Of a stretch of DNA of 64,000 nucleotides, positions 8,345 to 18,114 are shown piece after piece (position 1 is the stretch's first letter; each line of letters starts with the position of its first letter). Source of the DNA: Amycolatopsis nalaikhensis (GTDB lineage: Bacteria; Actinomycetota; Actinomycetes; Mycobacteriales; Pseudonocardiaceae); NCBI RefSeq assembly GCF_030264295.1, contig NZ_CP127173.1:3479501-3543500 (forward strand), in the 5' to 3' direction. The position numbers and the translations under genes were made by a program. The notes beneath the pieces are model-generated. The model was not told the DNA's origin, made no database searches, and saw nothing but the letters and a program-made list of their open reading frames with translations.

Positions 8345-8926
8345 TCAAAGTGCCGCCGGGAGGCCGTTTTCGTACCAGCCGGGGCCGGGTTCGGCCATGA
8401 TCAGGAAATCGACGACCGTCTTCGCCGGGGCCGGGTGGATCTCCGGGAGATCGCGTTCACCATTCGCCGGGTCGACGGGCCAGGCGAGTTTTTCTTCCGC
8501 GAGCGAAAACTCGCCGCGCGCGCCCGTGCGGTTGCCCCGCGCGTCGAGGCGGGACCACTTGCCGTGCAAGTACACGGCATTCAGCCCGTGCAGCGCGGAG
8601 AGCTCCTGATAGCAGAATCCGGCCGGGATCCCTTGTGCGCGCAGCAAAGCGGCCAGGAGGTGGGACTTCGCGTGGCAGATGCCGACTCGTTCGCGGAGGA
8701 CGTCCGACGCTCGCCACGTCACCCTCGGGTCGCAGGCGTCGATCACGTGGTCGATCTCGTCCCGGACGAACAGGTACGCGGCTTTCGCGCGCTCGACGGG
8801 GTTGTCGGTCTTCGGCCGGAGGGCTTCGACGCGGTCGCGGATCGACGGGTGTTCGTGGTCGATCACGGCGTCGGCGGCCAGGTAGTCGGTCAGCCGATCG
8901 GACGTCGGCGTTGGGGTGAGGCTCAT
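8345..8926 (-). CDS. Transglutaminase-like domain protein
   Basis: A 193-residue protein. The catalytic Cys-His-Asp order of transglutaminase-like proteases is visible: Cys in RVGICHAKSHLL (about residue 87), His in LHGLNAVYL (about 114), and Asp in WSRLDARGN (about 125). It has no signal peptide. The ATG at 8926 gives the natural N-terminus MSLTPTPTS; a GTG 19 codons upstream is a less likely start. Family members act as cysteine peptidases or amidases; the substrate is unknown. It faces the histidine-phosphatase operon tail and is not evidently coupled to its neighbours. Confidence 0.8.
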   Translation of the reverse strand: MSLTPTPTSDRLTDYLAADAVIDHEHPSIRDRVEALRPKTDNPVERAKAAYLFVRDEIDHVIDACDPRVTWRASDVLRERVGICHAKSHLLAALLRAQGIPAGFCYQELSALHGLNAVYLHGKWSRLDARGNRTGARGEFSLAEEKLAWPVDPANGERDLPEIHPAPAKTVVDFLIMAEPGPGWYENGLPAAL

Positions 8927-8999
8927 CCGGGCATCGTGACAGGTGCGGCCATTCGGGCGAGAGCGCTTTTTCGGCCTGGTCACGCTTCGCGTTCCGTGG

Positions 9000-9614
9000 C
9001 TACGGAACGTAAAAGTCGGGCGGGAAGCCCGTCCAGCGGAGTTCGGCCGGGAGGTGGCTCAGGTCGTTGTAGGTCAGGAGCGCGGCCGGGCGGCCCGGGG
9101 AGTACTGGATCACCGTCAGGGCCGTGTTCGCGTGGTTGTACGTCAGCCAGCGCCACTTCGGGGCGTCCTGTGCTGCTCGGATCAGCCAGCCGGTGAGGTA
9201 GTTGTGCGTGACGAGTACCTCGTACCGCGGTTCCGTTCCCGGTATCGGGCCCGTGTACCTCCGCTCCGCCTCGGCCGCCAGTTCCTCGTTCGGGAGCGGG
9301 AGTTTGCGGGCCAGCGCGTGGAGGAGCGCGCCGGTCGTCTCGGGGAGTTCCTCCCTCGTCGGCGTGTACGGGACGAAGTCGTCCGCCGCCCTGTCGGCTT
9401 GGACGGGGACCGGTGGGAGCTGGGTCGCCATCAAGGCCGCCGTTTGGGCCGCGCGTGGGAGCGGGCCGTGGTGGATCGACGTCACCGGGATGTCGCGCAG
9501 GCGCCGTCCGAGGAGAACCGCCTGGCGTCTTCCTGCCTCGGTCAGGTTGCCGGTGCTGTCGGCTTCTCCGTGGCGGGTCAGGAAGAGGTATCGGGTTGCG
9601 AGCACTTGGTTCAA
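9000..9614 (-). CDS. Histidine phosphatase family protein
   Basis: A 204-residue member of the phosphoglycerate-mutase-like superfamily. The phosphate-accepting RHGE motif is in LFLTRHGEAD near residue 14, the second Arg is in GPLPRAAQTA, and the second catalytic His is in VLVTHNYLTGW near residue 136. It probably removes phosphate from a small molecule or protein. The TTG at 9614 overlaps the stop of the upstream gene (TTGA), implying translational coupling; a GTG three codons downstream is possible. Third gene of the MBOAT operon. Confidence 0.85.
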   Translation of the reverse strand: MNQVLATRYLFLTRHGEADSTGNLTEAGRRQAVLLGRRLRDIPVTSIHHGPLPRAAQTAALMATQLPPVPVQADRAADDFVPYTPTREELPETTGALLHALARKLPLPNEELAAEAERRYTGPIPGTEPRYEVLVTHNYLTGWLIRAAQDAPKWRWLTYNHANTALTVIQYSPGRPAALLTYNDLSHLPAELRWTGFPPDFYVP

Positions 9615-9973
9615 CCGACTGCGATCAGGGTTCCTTCGGGGCCTTGGCTGGGGACGAATTGGGCCACCAACCGCAGCGGAGCCGGGTTGGGGGCGAGGAT
9701 CGTCGACGCGAACGGCGTGATCGTGAGGTCTCGGCCGCTGTTCGTCTGCAGGTGGACGCTCACGTGGACGTTGCGGTCCGCGGGGATCTCGAACGTGACG
9801 AAACCCCAGGTCACGACGTACTGGCGGCCGTCGATGCTCGCGATCGGCGCGTACGCCCGGACTGTGTGGCCCAGGTGCGGGATTTCGACGGTCAGGAGAC
9901 GGCGGGGGCCGTCGTGGTGGTCCACGTACGGGATCACCCCTGGGACCTGGGACAGATCTGTCGGCTCGGTCAT
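9611..9973 (-). CDS. Small conserved hypothetical protein in the MBOAT operon
   Basis: A 120-residue soluble protein from an ATG at 9973, eight bases after the acyltransferase stop. It is beta-rich (VSVHLQTNSGRDLTITPF) with no signal peptide or membrane segment and no motif I recognise. The open frame continues upstream through the acyltransferase gene but only as a shadow. Overlap with the next gene by four bases indicates a shared transcript. Function unknown; partnership with the acyltransferase or phosphatase is inferred from position. Confidence 0.65.
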   Translation of the reverse strand: MTEPTDLSQVPGVIPYVDHHDGPRRLLTVEIPHLGHTVRAYAPIASIDGRQYVVTWGFVTFEIPADRNVHVSVHLQTNSGRDLTITPFASTILAPNPAPLRLVAQFVPSQGPEGTLIAVG

Positions 9974-9981
9974 CCGGTTCC

Positions 9982-11415
9982 CTAGAACTGGTAGTACAGG
10001 AATGGGCTGAACGTTCCCGTCGCGATCAGGATCGCCGCGTAGATCAGGCCCACCGTCATCACGCCGATGCGCAACGCCGTCGCCGGGCGGCTTCGGGACG
10101 ACTCCAGCAGTGGTCCCGTCACCGGGTGAGCCGGGAGCAGGAACACCGCCAAAGCCGCCAGCAACAGCACCAGCCTCTGGTTCGTGAACGCCTCCGTGAC
10201 ACTCGACCCCAAGCCGTCGAAGTCGGGGATCAGCATGTGGCCGATCATCGACAGCGCGTGGCCCAGGTCCTGGGACCTGAAGAACACCCAGCCGAACACC
10301 ACCAGCAGCATCGTCAAAGCCCTTCGGGCGTACCGCTGCCAGCGCACCGAGGGGTCCAGGTCGAAGCCGAACCGGCGCTCGATCACCAGCAGTGCCCCGT
10401 GGTAACAGCCCCACACCAGGAACGTCCACTGCGCTCCGTGCCAGAAACCCGTCAACACGAACACGATGCACAGGTTTCGGTACGTCTTCGCCGCTCCGTT
10501 GCGGTTTCCGCCTAGGGGGATATACACGTAGTCGCGGAACCAGCGGCTCAGGCTCATGTGCCAGCGGCGCCAGAACTCCGTGATCGTCACCGATGAATAC
10601 GGCCTCGCGAAGTTCTCCGGCAGCCGGAACCCCAGCATGCGGCCCAAGCCGATCGCCATGTCCGAGTAACCCGAGAAGTCGAAGAACAGCTGGAGCGTGT
10701 AGCCGATCGCGCCCAGCCAGGCCGTCGCGAACGTCATCTCGTCCGGTGGGACCTTGAAGCACGCCTCCACCAACGGGCTCAGGGAGTCCGCGATGATCGT
10801 CTTCTTGCACAGGCCCAGCGCGAACCTCGGGAAGCCCGCCGCGATGTCGTCCAGGCGGTGGGACCGCTGCTGGGGCAGCTGGTCCGCGATCTCGCGATAC
10901 CTGACGATCGGGCCCGCCACCAGCTGCGGGAACATCGCGATGTACGCCGCGAACGACACCGGGTTCCGGAGCGCTTGGCGCTCTCCCCGGTAGATGTCGA
11001 CCACGTACGAAATGTGGTGGAACGTGTAGAACGAAATCCCGATCGGGACCACCAGGCTCGCCACCGGCACGCTGCCGCCGAACCAGTGCGCCACCGCCGC
11101 GATCTGCTGCGTCGCGAACCCCGCGTACTTCCAGACCACCAGCACCGCGACGTCGAGCGCCACCACGCCGATCAGGATCTTGCGGCGGCGGGTGCCGTTC
11201 ACGTCCCACGGGTTCGGCGCCAGCAGCGGACCCGCCAGGAAGTTGACCACCATGCAGCCCAGCAGCAGGAACACGAACGCGCCCGCGCCGATCGTGTAGA
11301 ACAGCAGGCTGCCCACCGCGATGATGCCGTTGCGCCAGCTCCGCGGGCACACCAGAACGGCGATCAGTACCGCCGGCATGAAGTACCACAAGAACAGTGG
11401 CGAAACGAACGACAT
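9982..11415 (-). CDS. MBOAT family membrane O-acyltransferase (AlgI-like)
   Basis: A 477-residue polytopic protein with about ten hydrophobic segments. The MBOAT signature with the catalytic His is FWHGAQWTFLVWGCYHGALL near residue 320, and the FFDFSGYSDMAIGLG block near 235 is typical of AlgI/PatA-like enzymes that transfer acyl groups to polysaccharides or other envelope acceptors. ATG start. The usual AlgJ/AlgX-type SGNH partner is not adjacent; instead a small unknown gene and a histidine phosphatase follow. The acyl acceptor cannot be named. Confidence 0.9.
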   Translation of the reverse strand: MSFVSPLFLWYFMPAVLIAVLVCPRSWRNGIIAVGSLLFYTIGAGAFVFLLLGCMVVNFLAGPLLAPNPWDVNGTRRRKILIGVVALDVAVLVVWKYAGFATQQIAAVAHWFGGSVPVASLVVPIGISFYTFHHISYVVDIYRGERQALRNPVSFAAYIAMFPQLVAGPIVRYREIADQLPQQRSHRLDDIAAGFPRFALGLCKKTIIADSLSPLVEACFKVPPDEMTFATAWLGAIGYTLQLFFDFSGYSDMAIGLGRMLGFRLPENFARPYSSVTITEFWRRWHMSLSRWFRDYVYIPLGGNRNGAAKTYRNLCIVFVLTGFWHGAQWTFLVWGCYHGALLVIERRFGFDLDPSVRWQRYARRALTMLLVVFGWVFFRSQDLGHALSMIGHMLIPDFDGLGSSVTEAFTNQRLVLLLAALAVFLLPAHPVTGPLLESSRSRPATALRIGVMTVGLIYAAILIATGTFSPFLYYQF

Positions 11416-11467
11416 CGGGTCCCCTCGGTTTATCCGATGGTGACCTTAACCCGACTGGGTGGTCGGG

Positions 11468-12424
11468 TCAGACCCGACCGGCGAGACGACGTCGCCGCGC
11501 CACCTCGGCCAGCAGCACCCCCGCCGCCACGGACGCGTTCAAGCTCTCCACGCCCGCCGCCATCGGGATCGACACCGTCGCGTCGCACGACTCGCGCACC
11601 AGGCGCGACAGCCCGCGGCCCTCCGAGCCCAGCACGATCACCAGCGGGTCCGCCGCCAGCTCGAGCTCGTCGATGTCGACCGAGCCGTCCGCGTCCAGGC
11701 CCACCAGCATCAGGCCCTCGTTCGCCCACGCCTTGAGCTGCCGCGTCAGGTTCGTCGCCACCGCGATCGGCAGCTTCGCCGCCGTGCCCGCGCTCGTGCG
11801 CCACGCCACCGCCGTCATGCCCGCGCTGCGCCGCTCCGGCAGCAGCACGCCGTGCGCGCCGAACGCCGCCGCCGAGCGGATCACCGCGCCCAGGTTGCGC
11901 GGGTCCGTGACGCCGTCGAGCGCGACGAACAGCGGCACCTCGCCCGAGTTGCGGGCCGCCGCCATCAGGTCGTCCGGGTGGGCGTACTCGAACGGCGGGA
12001 CCTGCAGGCCCAGGCCCTGGTGCATCGCCCGGTTCGTCTTGCGGTCCAGCTCCTCGCGCGGGATCTCCAGGATCGAGATGCCCTTGTCACCGGCCAGCCG
12101 GACGGCCTCGTTGACGCGGTCGTCGATGTCGATGTTCAGCGCCACGTACAACGCCGTCGCCGGCACGTCCGCGCGCAGCGCCTCGACCACCGGGTTGCGC
12201 CCGGCGATCAGCTCCGGCTTGTCGGCCTTCTTCTGCCGGGCCTGGTCGCGCTTCGTCTGGGCGTTCGCCTGGCGGTAGGCCTTGTGCCCGGGACGGTCTT
12301 CCGCCTTCGGGGTCGGGCCCTTGCCTTCGAGGGCCTTGCGGCGCTGGCCGCCCGAGCCGACGACGGCGCCCTTCTTGGTGCCCGCCTTGCGGATCGCGCC
12401 CTGGCGCCGCGAGTTGCCTGCCAT
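11468..12424 (-). CDS. rlmB: 23S rRNA (guanosine-2'-O)-methyltransferase RlmB
   Basis: A 318-residue SpoU-family enzyme that methylates the 2'-O of a conserved G in 23S rRNA domain V. The first ~75 residues are a basic Lys/Arg-rich extension common in actinobacterial RlmB. Then comes the substrate-binding domain ([13 protein letters not shown]) and the trefoil-knot SAM domain with [15 protein letters not shown] and [15 protein letters not shown]. The ATG at 12424 starts MAGNSRR; upstream in-frame codons belong to the cysS end. It follows cysS by 28 bases, the order known in Mycobacterium. Confidence 0.93.
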   Translation of the reverse strand: MAGNSRRQGAIRKAGTKKGAVVGSGGQRRKALEGKGPTPKAEDRPGHKAYRQANAQTKRDQARQKKADKPELIAGRNPVVEALRADVPATALYVALNIDIDDRVNEAVRLAGDKGISILEIPREELDRKTNRAMHQGLGLQVPPFEYAHPDDLMAAARNSGEVPLFVALDGVTDPRNLGAVIRSAAAFGAHGVLLPERRSAGMTAVAWRTSAGTAAKLPIAVATNLTRQLKAWANEGLMLVGLDADGSVDIDELELAADPLVIVLGSEGRGLSRLVRESCDATVSIPMAAGVESLNASVAAGVLLAEVARRRRLAGRV

Positions 12425-12452
12425 GTTCGAAAATTCCTTGCGTTGGAACGGC

Positions 12453-13841
<1,389 letters not shown>

Positions 13842-13883
13842 CCTGAAAGGGTACGGGGTCGGCGTGAGCGACGTCGCAGGCGG

Positions 13884-14570
13884 TCAGGCCACGCCGAAGC
13901 CGCGCAGGGCCGTGAGCAGGGCGTCCGGGCGCTCGGCCGTGGGCAGCGGGTCGACCAGCGCGAACTCGCAGCCGAGGGCGCGGGCACCGCCGTCGGCCTC
14001 CTCGCTGTCGCCGACCATCAGCGTGTCGGTGGCCGGCACGCCGAGCGCCTGGACGGCCTTGCGGAAGATCTCCAGCTCCGGCTTGATGGCGCCGACCTCG
14101 AAGGACAGCACGAACTCGTCGACGTAGGCGTCCCACCCGCGGGCGGTGAAGGCGGGCCGGATGTCGAAGGCGATGTTGCTGAGCACGCCCACCTTGAGCC
14201 CCCGCTCGGCGGCGGCCTTCAGCGCGGCCTCGGTGTCCGGGTACGGCGTCCACTGGCTGGGATCGATCAGCCGGTTGTAGAGGGCCTCCGCCTGTTCGGC
14301 GTGCGGGACACCGGACTTCTTGAGCACCTCGAGGTAGACCTTCCGGTGCAGCACGGGGTCGCGGTCGCGGTGCTGCCAGGCGTGCAGGTGCTCGGCGTCG
14401 AGCTCGACGACCTGCCCGACGGGCGCGGTCATCCGGCGCATGAGCTCGGCCTGCGCCTCGATGTCGAGCGGAGTGCCCTCGTGGTCGGTCAGCTCGGCCA
14501 GCCAGGATTCGTCCTGCTCGAGCCGGAAGAGCGTGCCGGAGTAGTCGAACAACACCGCCCTGATCGTCAT
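13884..14570 (-). CDS. HAD family hydrolase
   Basis: A 228-residue HAD superfamily protein. Motif I is LFDYSGTLF at residues 7-15. In this motif the second Asp of DxD is replaced by Ser (D-Y-S), a substitution known in dehalogenase/REG2-like groups. Motif II is VGVLSNIAFD, and motif IV is LMVGDSEEADGGARALG. It probably acts on a small phosphorylated metabolite. The ATG at 14570 gives MTIRAVLFD. It lies between cysS and the PPOX genes, an insertion relative to the mycobacterial order. Confidence 0.85.
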   Translation of the reverse strand: MTIRAVLFDYSGTLFRLEQDESWLAELTDHEGTPLDIEAQAELMRRMTAPVGQVVELDAEHLHAWQHRDRDPVLHRKVYLEVLKKSGVPHAEQAEALYNRLIDPSQWTPYPDTEAALKAAAERGLKVGVLSNIAFDIRPAFTARGWDAYVDEFVLSFEVGAIKPELEIFRKAVQALGVPATDTLMVGDSEEADGGARALGCEFALVDPLPTAERPDALLTALRGFGVA

Positions 14571-14592
14571 GGGATTCAGCCTAACGGGATCA

Positions 14593-14988
14593 TCAGGCCG
14601 AGTGCCCTGTGATGTGTTCGGGCACAACGCGCACGAGCACGCGCACGACCTCCGGCGGCTCGGCGGGGAAGTCCTTGCCGACGTACTTGCGCGACAGCTC
14701 GTCGATCAGTTCCCGCCCGCCTTTGACGGTGACCTCGGCGCGGCCGCGGATCTCGACGTAGTTCTCGGGATCGGCGAGGTCGAAGACGGAGACGGAAACG
14801 CGAGGATCACGCCGGATATTGCGCTCCTTCCGGCGGCCCTGGACGGTGGCGAAGACCACGGTGTCGCCGTCCCGGCGCGCCCAGACGACGGAGCTCTGCG
14901 GCGAGCCGTCGGCGTTGGTGGTGGCGACGACGGGGTAGTTGCGGCCGTCGAGGAGGGCCTTGGTGGCCTCGTTGAATGTCACACCCAT
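14593..14988 (-). CDS. PPOX-class F420-dependent oxidoreductase (paralog 1)
   Basis: A 131-residue split-barrel flavin/F420-binding protein. Typical features are the N-terminal VVATTNADGSPQSSVVW strand pair, then KERNIRRDPRVSVSV and the barrel strand VEIRGRAEVT. Actinobacterial members bind F420 or heme products and reduce small molecules. It is a close paralog of the gene 10 bases upstream, so the two probably form an operon. Substrate unknown. Confidence 0.85.
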   Translation of the reverse strand: MGVTFNEATKALLDGRNYPVVATTNADGSPQSSVVWARRDGDTVVFATVQGRRKERNIRRDPRVSVSVFDLADPENYVEIRGRAEVTVKGGRELIDELSRKYVGKDFPAEPPEVVRVLVRVVPEHITGHSA

Positions 14989-14998
14989 GGTCTGGACC

Positions 14999-15394
14999 CT
15001 ATTTCACGTTCCCGGCGATCTTGGTGACCTTCAGCCGGACGACGACGCGTTCGGTTTCGGGGCCTTCGGGCGGCGGGTCCTGGGCGAGGTACTTGTGGCT
15101 GAGGGTCTTCGGGAGGGTCTTGCCGGGGTCGGGAGTGATGATCGCGGTGCCGCGCAGCTGGGTGTGGCGGTAGGGATCGGCGGCGTCGGTGATGGAGACG
15201 CTGAGGCGAGGGTCGCGGCGGAGGTTGCGGACCTTCCGGCGGTCTTCGGTCGCGCTGAAGACGAGGTCACCGTCGTCGAGGCCGACCCAGACGACGGAGG
15301 TCTGCGGCCCGCCATCGGGATCGAGGGTGGCGACGGTGGCGAAGTTCTTCCCGTCGATCAGCGCGCGGACGGCATCCGGCAGAGTGAGGGCCAT
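14999..15394 (-). CDS. PPOX-class F420-dependent oxidoreductase (paralog 2)
   Basis: A 131-residue paralog of the previous gene. Matching blocks are ATVATLDPDGGPQTSVVWV, KVRNLRRDPRLSVSI and HTQLRGTAIIT. I chose the ATG at 15394 (MALTLPDAV); the open frame upstream runs into the repeat element at 15452-15538. A tandem duplication is likely. The enzyme probably uses F420 or FMN as hydride carrier; its substrate is unknown. Confidence 0.85.
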   Translation of the reverse strand: MALTLPDAVRALIDGKNFATVATLDPDGGPQTSVVWVGLDDGDLVFSATEDRRKVRNLRRDPRLSVSITDAADPYRHTQLRGTAIITPDPGKTLPKTLSHKYLAQDPPPEGPETERVVVRLKVTKIAGNVK

Positions 15395-15451
15395 ATCACG
15401 CCGAACGGGCCCGCCTGCGGGGCTATTCCACCGCCGGTCCGGCCGGGCCCA

Positions 15452-15538
15452 AGCGCCCCAATGTGGCCTTCGGTGCGTCAGACGCAACCAAGGCGGCCTT
15501 CGGTGCGTGAGACGCAACCAAGGCCGCCTTGGGGCGCT
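15452..15538. terminator. 87-bp hairpin element, copy 1 (type C)
   Basis: Outer arms AGCGCCCCAA (15452-15461) and TTGGGGCGCT (15529-15538) pair. Inside, a unit with GGTGCGTCAGACGCAACC / GGTGCGTGAGACGCAACC is repeated in tandem. The right arm carries the TAG stop of ispF. The same element occurs in reverse orientation at about 63260-63346 with only one or two differences, so it is a dispersed repeat as well as a probable terminator. Confidence 0.65.
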
Positions 15539-16004
15539 AGTCAGCCGCGAGCAGCAGCGCCGTCGCGAACGCCGCGATTCCCTCGCCGCGGCCGGTCAGC
15601 CCCAAGCCGTCCGACGTCGTTCCCGACACGCTCACCGGCCCCCCGACCGCCTCCGAAAGCACCTTCTGCGCCTCTTCGCGCCGCTTCCCGATCCGTGGCG
15701 CATTGCCCACTACCTGCACCGATGCGTTCCCGACCCGCCACCCGGCCGCCTCGATCAGGACGCGGACCTCCGCCAGCATGTCGGCCCCATGGGCGCCGTC
15801 CATCCGGGGATCGCCGGTGCCGAACACTGCCCCGAGGTCGCCCAGCCCAGCCGCCGACAGCAGCGCGTCGCACAGGGCGTGCGCTGCCACGTCGCCGTCC
15901 GAATGGCCCGCGCAGCCGTCCACTCCCGGCCACGACAGCCCCGCCATCCAGCACTCTCGGCCCGGTTCGATCGGGTGGACGTCCACCCCGTTGCCGATCC
16001 TCAC
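15537..16004 (-). CDS. ispF: 2-C-methyl-D-erythritol 2,4-cyclodiphosphate synthase
   Basis: A 155-residue enzyme of the non-mevalonate isoprenoid pathway that cyclises CDP-ME 2-phosphate. The metal ligands are in [12 protein letters not shown] (Asp and His) and in [19 protein letters not shown]. The C-terminal phosphate-binding end is [25 protein letters not shown]. Length and motifs are normal. It overlaps ispD by four bases, the classical ispD-ispF arrangement, and ends in the type C hairpin. Confidence 0.95.
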   Translation of the reverse strand: MRIGNGVDVHPIEPGRECWMAGLSWPGVDGCAGHSDGDVAAHALCDALLSAAGLGDLGAVFGTGDPRMDGAHGADMLAEVRVLIEAAGWRVGNASVQVVGNAPRIGKRREEAQKVLSEAVGGPVSVSGTTSDGLGLTGRGEGIAAFATALLLAAD

Positions 16005-16609
16005 AGCGTCTCCTCGTCCTTCGGTGCCGCCGCGATCGCCTCGGCCAGGGTCAGCTCGAACTCCGTCGTGACGCGCATCGCGTCCGGGTGGCCGGGCACC
16101 GTCGCCGCGCCCGCCGGGGACAGCTCGGGGCGGAACTCCGCCAGCGGGTAGCCCACCGGGGTCTGCAGCGTGCGCAGCCGCGAGCGGTCCTCCGTGCCGA
16201 CGATGAACGAGGCTTCTGTCACCTTCACCGTGTCGGCCATCGGCAGCACCGGGACGACCACACCGGAACTACGCACCGCTTCGATGACGTCACGGACCGT
16301 CTGCGCAGGAATGAAGGCCCGCAGCGCGTCGTGGAGGAGTACAACTGAATCACGGGCCAGCTCGGGCTCTACGGCGGCGAAAGCCTCCCGGAGCGAACCG
16401 GGCACGACCCGGCACGGCAGCCCACCGAGGGCCGCCGAAAACGACGACGCACACCGCTGGGGGGCCGCCAAGAGCACCAGATCGATTTCCGGTACGCCGA
16501 GCAGCCCCCGCACGGTGTGCGTGAGTAGCGCCTCACCATGGACCGGCGTGAGAGCAAGCTCCCCGTCGGAGGCATGATGTGCGACGGTCACGATCGCGAC
16601 GACGTTCAT
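16001..16609 (-). CDS. ispD: IspD-family cytidylyltransferase, degenerate nucleotide site
   Basis: A 202-residue protein in the ispD position, between carD and ispF, and alignable over its length: [11 protein letters not shown] corresponds to [17 protein letters not shown] to the D-T-V/I-K block, and [11 protein letters not shown] to QTPQGF. However, the N-terminal glycine-rich CTP loop (AAGxGxRxG followed by PK) is absent; the protein begins [20 protein letters not shown]. The Lys near the C-terminus (IKVT/FKIT in other IspDs) is Arg (MRVTTEFEL). IspD makes CDP-ME from MEP and CTP. Activity of this copy is doubtful. Confidence 0.75.
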   Translation of the reverse strand: MNVVAIVTVAHHASDGELALTPVHGEALLTHTVRGLLGVPEIDLVLLAAPQRCASSFSAALGGLPCRVVPGSLREAFAAVEPELARDSVVLLHDALRAFIPAQTVRDVIEAVRSSGVVVPVLPMADTVKVTEASFIVGTEDRSRLRTLQTPVGYPLAEFRPELSPAGAATVPGHPDAMRVTTEFELTLAEAIAAAPKDEETL

Positions 16610-16648
16610 CGGTTCGCGATCGTAGAGGCACCCGTGGGTGCCTGGGCG

Positions 16649-17140
16649 TCAGACCGTCGCGGTTTCCAGAACTTCGTCGAGGAGGACTTCCGCCTTGTCC
16701 TCGTCGGTGCCCTCCGCGAGCGCGAGCTCGCTGACCAGAATTTGCCGCGCCTTCGCCAGCATGCGCTTCTCGCCGGCTGAAAGTCCGCGGTCCTTCTCTC
16801 GCCGCCAGAGGTCGCGCACCACTTCGGCCACCTTGTTCACATCGCCGGAGGCGAGCTTCTCGAGGTTGGCCTTGTACCGACGAGACCAGTTGGTTGGCTC
16901 CTCGGTGTGCGGAGCACGCAGAACGTCGAAGACCTTGTCCAGTCCTTCTTGCCCGACGACATCGCGAACGCCGACGATCTCGGCGTTGTCAGCGGGCACG
17001 CGAACCGTGAGATCCCCTTGCGCGACCTTGAGGACGAGGTACTTCTTCTCCTCGCCCTTGATCACGCGGGTCTCGATGGCTTCGATGAGTGCGGCACCGT
17101 GGTGCGGGTAGACGACGGTCTCTCCGACCTTGAAAACCAT
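16649..17140 (-). CDS. carD: CarD-type RNA polymerase-binding transcription factor
   Basis: A 163-residue global regulator. The N-terminal Tudor-like RNAP-interaction domain starts [22 protein letters not shown]. The C-terminal helical DNA-binding domain includes the conserved [17 protein letters not shown] stretch, whose Trp stabilises the open promoter complex in M. tuberculosis CarD. It starts at ATG with an AGAGG-type ribosome site. It is divergent from lpqE, with 275 bases between them, as in mycobacteria. Confidence 0.96.
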   Translation of the reverse strand: MVFKVGETVVYPHHGAALIEAIETRVIKGEEKKYLVLKVAQGDLTVRVPADNAEIVGVRDVVGQEGLDKVFDVLRAPHTEEPTNWSRRYKANLEKLASGDVNKVAEVVRDLWRREKDRGLSAGEKRMLAKARQILVSELALAEGTDEDKAEVLLDEVLETATV

Positions 17141-17415
17141 GTGTCCTCTGCCCCTTTCGCTGACTCCATCCTAGCACGGTCCGCCAGTGCCCACCTAGCG
17201 GGCCGGACTCGTCCTCGCAGGTCAGCGGCCTGGGCGGGGGTTGACAAACGTCCGACCCCCGTGCTCATGCAGGTGACCGGACCGGGTTTCCCGGGGTGTC
17301 AAGAAATCCTTTGTGGACGGTTGATCTTGGGCGCAACGCGGACCGGTTCGGTGGGGGAGATCGCGCCCGGCTAGTCTTCGGGGCGACGAGGCCGTGAAAA
17401 GGGAAGGACTGCGAC

Positions 17416-18075
17416 GTGAGGCTGCAGAACCGTCGCGTGCTCGGTGCGGGCGTGCTGGCGCTCGGTGCCGCGCTCGTGCTCGCCGGGTGCGGGGCCGGCC
17501 AGATCACCCAGACCGACACGCAGCAGCCCGCCGTCAACGGCACGTACGCCCAGGTCAAGACGATTGTCCTGCGTGACGCCGCGGTGCAGTACCCGACGTC
17601 CGGGGCGGGCTACGCCGCGGGCGCGACCCCGGCGCTGACGCTGACGATCGTGAACCAGGGCGCCCAGGACGACACGCTCGTCTCGGTGACCACCGAGGAC
17701 GGCGCGCAGGCGACCGTCGGCGGCTCGAAGGACGTCGTCGCCGGGCACTCCCTGGTGATCGGCCCGGACGACGCGGTCGAGTCCACCAACGAGGTGGAGC
17801 CCACGTCCTCCGGCGCGCCGACGTCCTCGTCGCAGGCCCCGACCAGCTCCACGGGCACCAGCTCGGCGACGTCGTCTTCGTCGGCGGAGGCCCCGTCGTC
17901 GAGCGTGACGCCGACCGCGGCGCCGGCGACCGTCGGCAAGGCCACCGTGACGCTGCCCGCGCTGAAGCAGCCGCTCTGGCCGGGCCAGGTCATCAAGGTC
18001 ACGTTCGTCTTCAAGAACGCCGGGCCGGTCACCGTCGAGCTGCCGGTCGCGGCGCCGGCGCACGTCAAGGAGTAG
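17416..18075 (+). CDS. lpqE: LpqE-like lipoprotein
   Basis: A 219-residue exported lipoprotein. The signal peptide is RRVLGAGVLALGAALVLAGC, with the lipobox LAGC. A beta-rich domain follows (residues ~35-115). Then comes a Ser/Thr/Pro/Ala-rich linker of about 45 residues, and a second beta segment (KATVTLPALKQPLWPGQVIKVTF). The gene sits between carD and radA exactly where lpqE lies in M. tuberculosis, which supports the name. The family fold resembles copper-chaperone/DUF461-like proteins, but its role is unproven. GTG start. Confidence 0.75.
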   Translation: MRLQNRRVLGAGVLALGAALVLAGCGAGQITQTDTQQPAVNGTYAQVKTIVLRDAAVQYPTSGAGYAAGATPALTLTIVNQGAQDDTLVSVTTEDGAQATVGGSKDVVAGHSLVIGPDDAVESTNEVEPTSSGAPTSSSQAPTSSTGTSSATSSSSAEAPSSSVTPTAAPATVGKATVTLPALKQPLWPGQVIKVTFVFKNAGPVTVELPVAAPAHVKE

Positions 18076-18114
18076 GTCCCCGGTTTTGTCGGTGGTCGCC
18101 GATAGCCTCGCGGG

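Noticed and set aside
17141..17415. TTGACA at 17241-17246 as an lpqE promoter
   Set aside because: No acceptable -10 follows at 16-19 bases. The region surely holds carD and lpqE promoters, but I cannot place them.
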